Made by a program: the position numbers and the translations under genes
Assembly (NCBI GenBank): GCA_020200935.1
Contig: JAIVHR010000193.1
Coordinates: 1-6,415, forward strand
DNA: 6,415 nt
Direction: 5' to 3'
Source of the DNA: Sphingomonadales bacterium
GTDB taxonomy: Bacteria; Pseudomonadota; Alphaproteobacteria; Sphingomonadales; Sphingomonadaceae
Shown: piece after piece, positions 5,362 through 6,415 of the stretch
Numbering within the stretch: the first letter of the stretch is position 1
Layout: every line of letters begins with the position of its first letter
The notes under the pieces: model-generated
What the model saw: the letters and a program-made list of their open reading frames with translations, nothing else
The model's database searches: none
What the model was told of the DNA's origin: nothing

Positions 5362-5832
5362 CTACTCGAACCATTGGCCGACGCCGGTTCCACTGGCGCC
5401 GGATTCCGAAATCGAATGGAGGTGCATAGTTACAGAACCTTGCCGGCCCTGAATTTGACCAGCGGTTCCCTGAATGCCGCCCACGCAACTGTATTCCCGC
5501 TCGCGCCCCTGTATCGCATTGCATCCGAACAGGACGTGTGAGGCGTTGCCGTCAGTCGCCTGATCCTGACAGGTCATGTGGAAATCAAACAATGCGTTCG
5601 GTGGCTGATCCATAAACGCGCATGTGCCACGGGATTCGAAAGCTTGCCCTTCGAGCTGCCCGTTTACTGTGATCTCGCTCGTGCCGGCGCGGCCCCATTC
5701 GTTATCGGGACCGACGCCGCCGATCCAGTTTGCCGGCGTAAAGGAGACATCCATTGTCCAGCTTTCAGCCTGCGCACCGGTAGCCATCACCAGTCCGACT
5801 ACCGCAATTCCCCTAAAAACAAGCTTCTTCAT
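5362..5832 (-). CDS. Exported hypothetical protein, beta-rich, four cysteines
   Basis: This 156-residue protein is not recognised by name. The signal peptide is clear: MKKLVFRG, a hydrophobic core (IAVVGLVMATG) and AQA at 20–22 with cleavage before Glu23. The mature part is rich in Gly, Ser, Thr and Asn, and in alternating strand-like segments, with no clear helix. Cys71, Cys88, Cys104 and Cys116 could form two disulfides. The C-terminal third (CVGGIQGTAGQIQGRQGS, then GTGVGQWFE) resembles small beta-barrel proteins of the allene oxide cyclase/dirigent type in rhythm; this is inference only. A first ATG at 5847 exists, but GGGGGA (5840–5845) is correctly placed for the ATG at 5832 and the signal peptide starts there. 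A gap of 190 bases with a strong hairpin separates it from the next - strand gene, so they are probably separate transcripts. Confidence 0.8.
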   Translation of the reverse strand: MKKLVFRGIAVVGLVMATGAQAESWTMDVSFTPANWIGGVGPDNEWGRAGTSEITVNGQLEGQAFESRGTCAFMDQPPNALFDFHMTCQDQATDGNASHVLFGCNAIQGREREYSCVGGIQGTAGQIQGRQGSVTMHLHSISESGASGTGVGQWFE

Positions 5833-5839
5833 ACGAATT

Positions 5840-5845
5840 TCCCCC
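5840..5845 (-). promoter_or_regulatory. Ribosome binding site deciding the start at 5832
   Basis: GGGGGA on the - strand lies seven bases before ATG at 5832. It overlaps an upstream in-frame ATG at 5847, making that ATG an unlikely start. Confidence 0.65.
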
Positions 5846-5847
5846 AT

Positions 5848-6415
5848 GATTCAGTCAGTAACATAGGTGTACGTCACCGGACATACGGCGTCGCCGCACC
5901 CGTAAGCCACGCAACTATCTCGATTACCCCCGAGGAGTGGAAATCTAGCAGAATGATCCGCCCATAGCGAATCCGGCTCGTTGAGGAGACTTTCAATTGT
6001 CTATTGGCGGTCAGGTGAGGAGCGATTGCAGCTGCCGAATGATGTCGTGATAGGACAAGCAGGCACCTGCACCAACAACAGTCCGCTTTCGCGCTAGTCA
6101 CATATAAGAGCAGACAGACTGCTTCCGGCCCAAAACTGGCGGTCAGCCACGCCCTCGAGTTAGACGGATTGTCCGCGAGGAAATTTGGTCCGCCATGAAC
6201 GACCCATCGACCTCCGCTAGACGGGCAGTATCGCCCAGAACGCTAAGCTGAATTTCGTTGGGCAACACAGCTATGACGGAAAGGTCGTCAACGGCCGAAC
6301 CCTTGGCGCCGGCACTTCGGGCCAATGACTCTTTTTGGCAAAAGAGATCCTAAGATAACCGACGACAATTGGACGCGGGACCCCTCGCCAGGAATGTCCG
6401 GAATTGGTCCGTCAG
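5848..6415. other. Gene-free stretch upstream of the 5362–5832 gene
   Basis: I see no convincing gene. ORFs of 75 aa (5874–6101, -) and 60 aa (6143–6325, -) have Cys/Trp-rich or unremarkable composition, lack signals and match nothing I know. The stretch should include the promoter of the exported four-cysteine gene, but no clear boxes stand out. GTCCGCTTTCGCGC (6081–6094) echoes a repeat at 3746. A weak hairpin CTCTTTT/AAAAGAG lies near 6328–6345. Confidence 0.4.

Noticed and set aside
5874..6325. Two - strand ORFs of 75 and 60 aa upstream of the four-cysteine gene
   Set aside because: They have no ribosome binding site of note, no domain or signal, and atypical composition; chance ORFs are sufficient.

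Overview
The window holds two unlike halves. Positions 1–3359 are the 3' part of a tightly packed histidine biosynthesis operon on the + strand, in the order hisC(end)-hisB, hisH, hisA, hisF, hisIE. Positions 3360–6415 are lower in GC and sparse, with three small predicted secreted proteins on the - strand, short repeats and long gene-free stretches. Hand counts on one sample line from each half give 41/60 G+C at 301–360 and 32/60 at 4501–4560.

Organism: a high-GC Gram-negative proteobacterium. Codon choice and the ttccctgt/acagggaa repeats suggest an alphaproteobacterium, perhaps a sphingomonad, but this is a weak inference from recall. The His proteins read like the enterobacterial type rather than the usual alphaproteobacterial one. 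Points in favour are the gene order C-B-H-A-F-IE, the fused HisIE, and HisB, HisA and HisF sequences close to E. coli. The operon may therefore have a transferred ancestry.

The his genes cover IGP synthesis and the steps on either side of it. HisIE does the pyrophosphohydrolase and cyclohydrolase steps, HisA the isomerisation, HisH/HisF the glutamine-dependent cyclisation to IGP and AICAR, HisB the dehydration of IGP and HisC the transamination. All junctions overlap (4, 4, 14 and 25 nt), which implies translational coupling. The most notable point is at the left edge: the C-terminus of HisC reads without a stop or an internal start into HisB, giving a HisC–HisB fusion of two consecutive enzymes. 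The HAD histidinol-phosphatase domain that sits between them in E. coli is absent. A perfect 10-bp hairpin spans the hisIE stop codon.

The right half converges on the his operon. From right to left on the - strand it has a 156-aa exported four-cysteine beta-rich protein (5362–5832), a 124-aa exported two-cysteine protein (4797–5171), a doubtful 36-aa acidic ORF (4533–4643) and a 158-aa exported protein with an alpha/beta-barrel-like layout (3844–4320). None has a function I can name. A strong hairpin-plus-T-run terminator at 5313–5346 points along the + strand, although no + strand gene lies upstream within about 2 kb. No tRNA, rRNA, CRISPR array, transposase or complete mobile element was seen.
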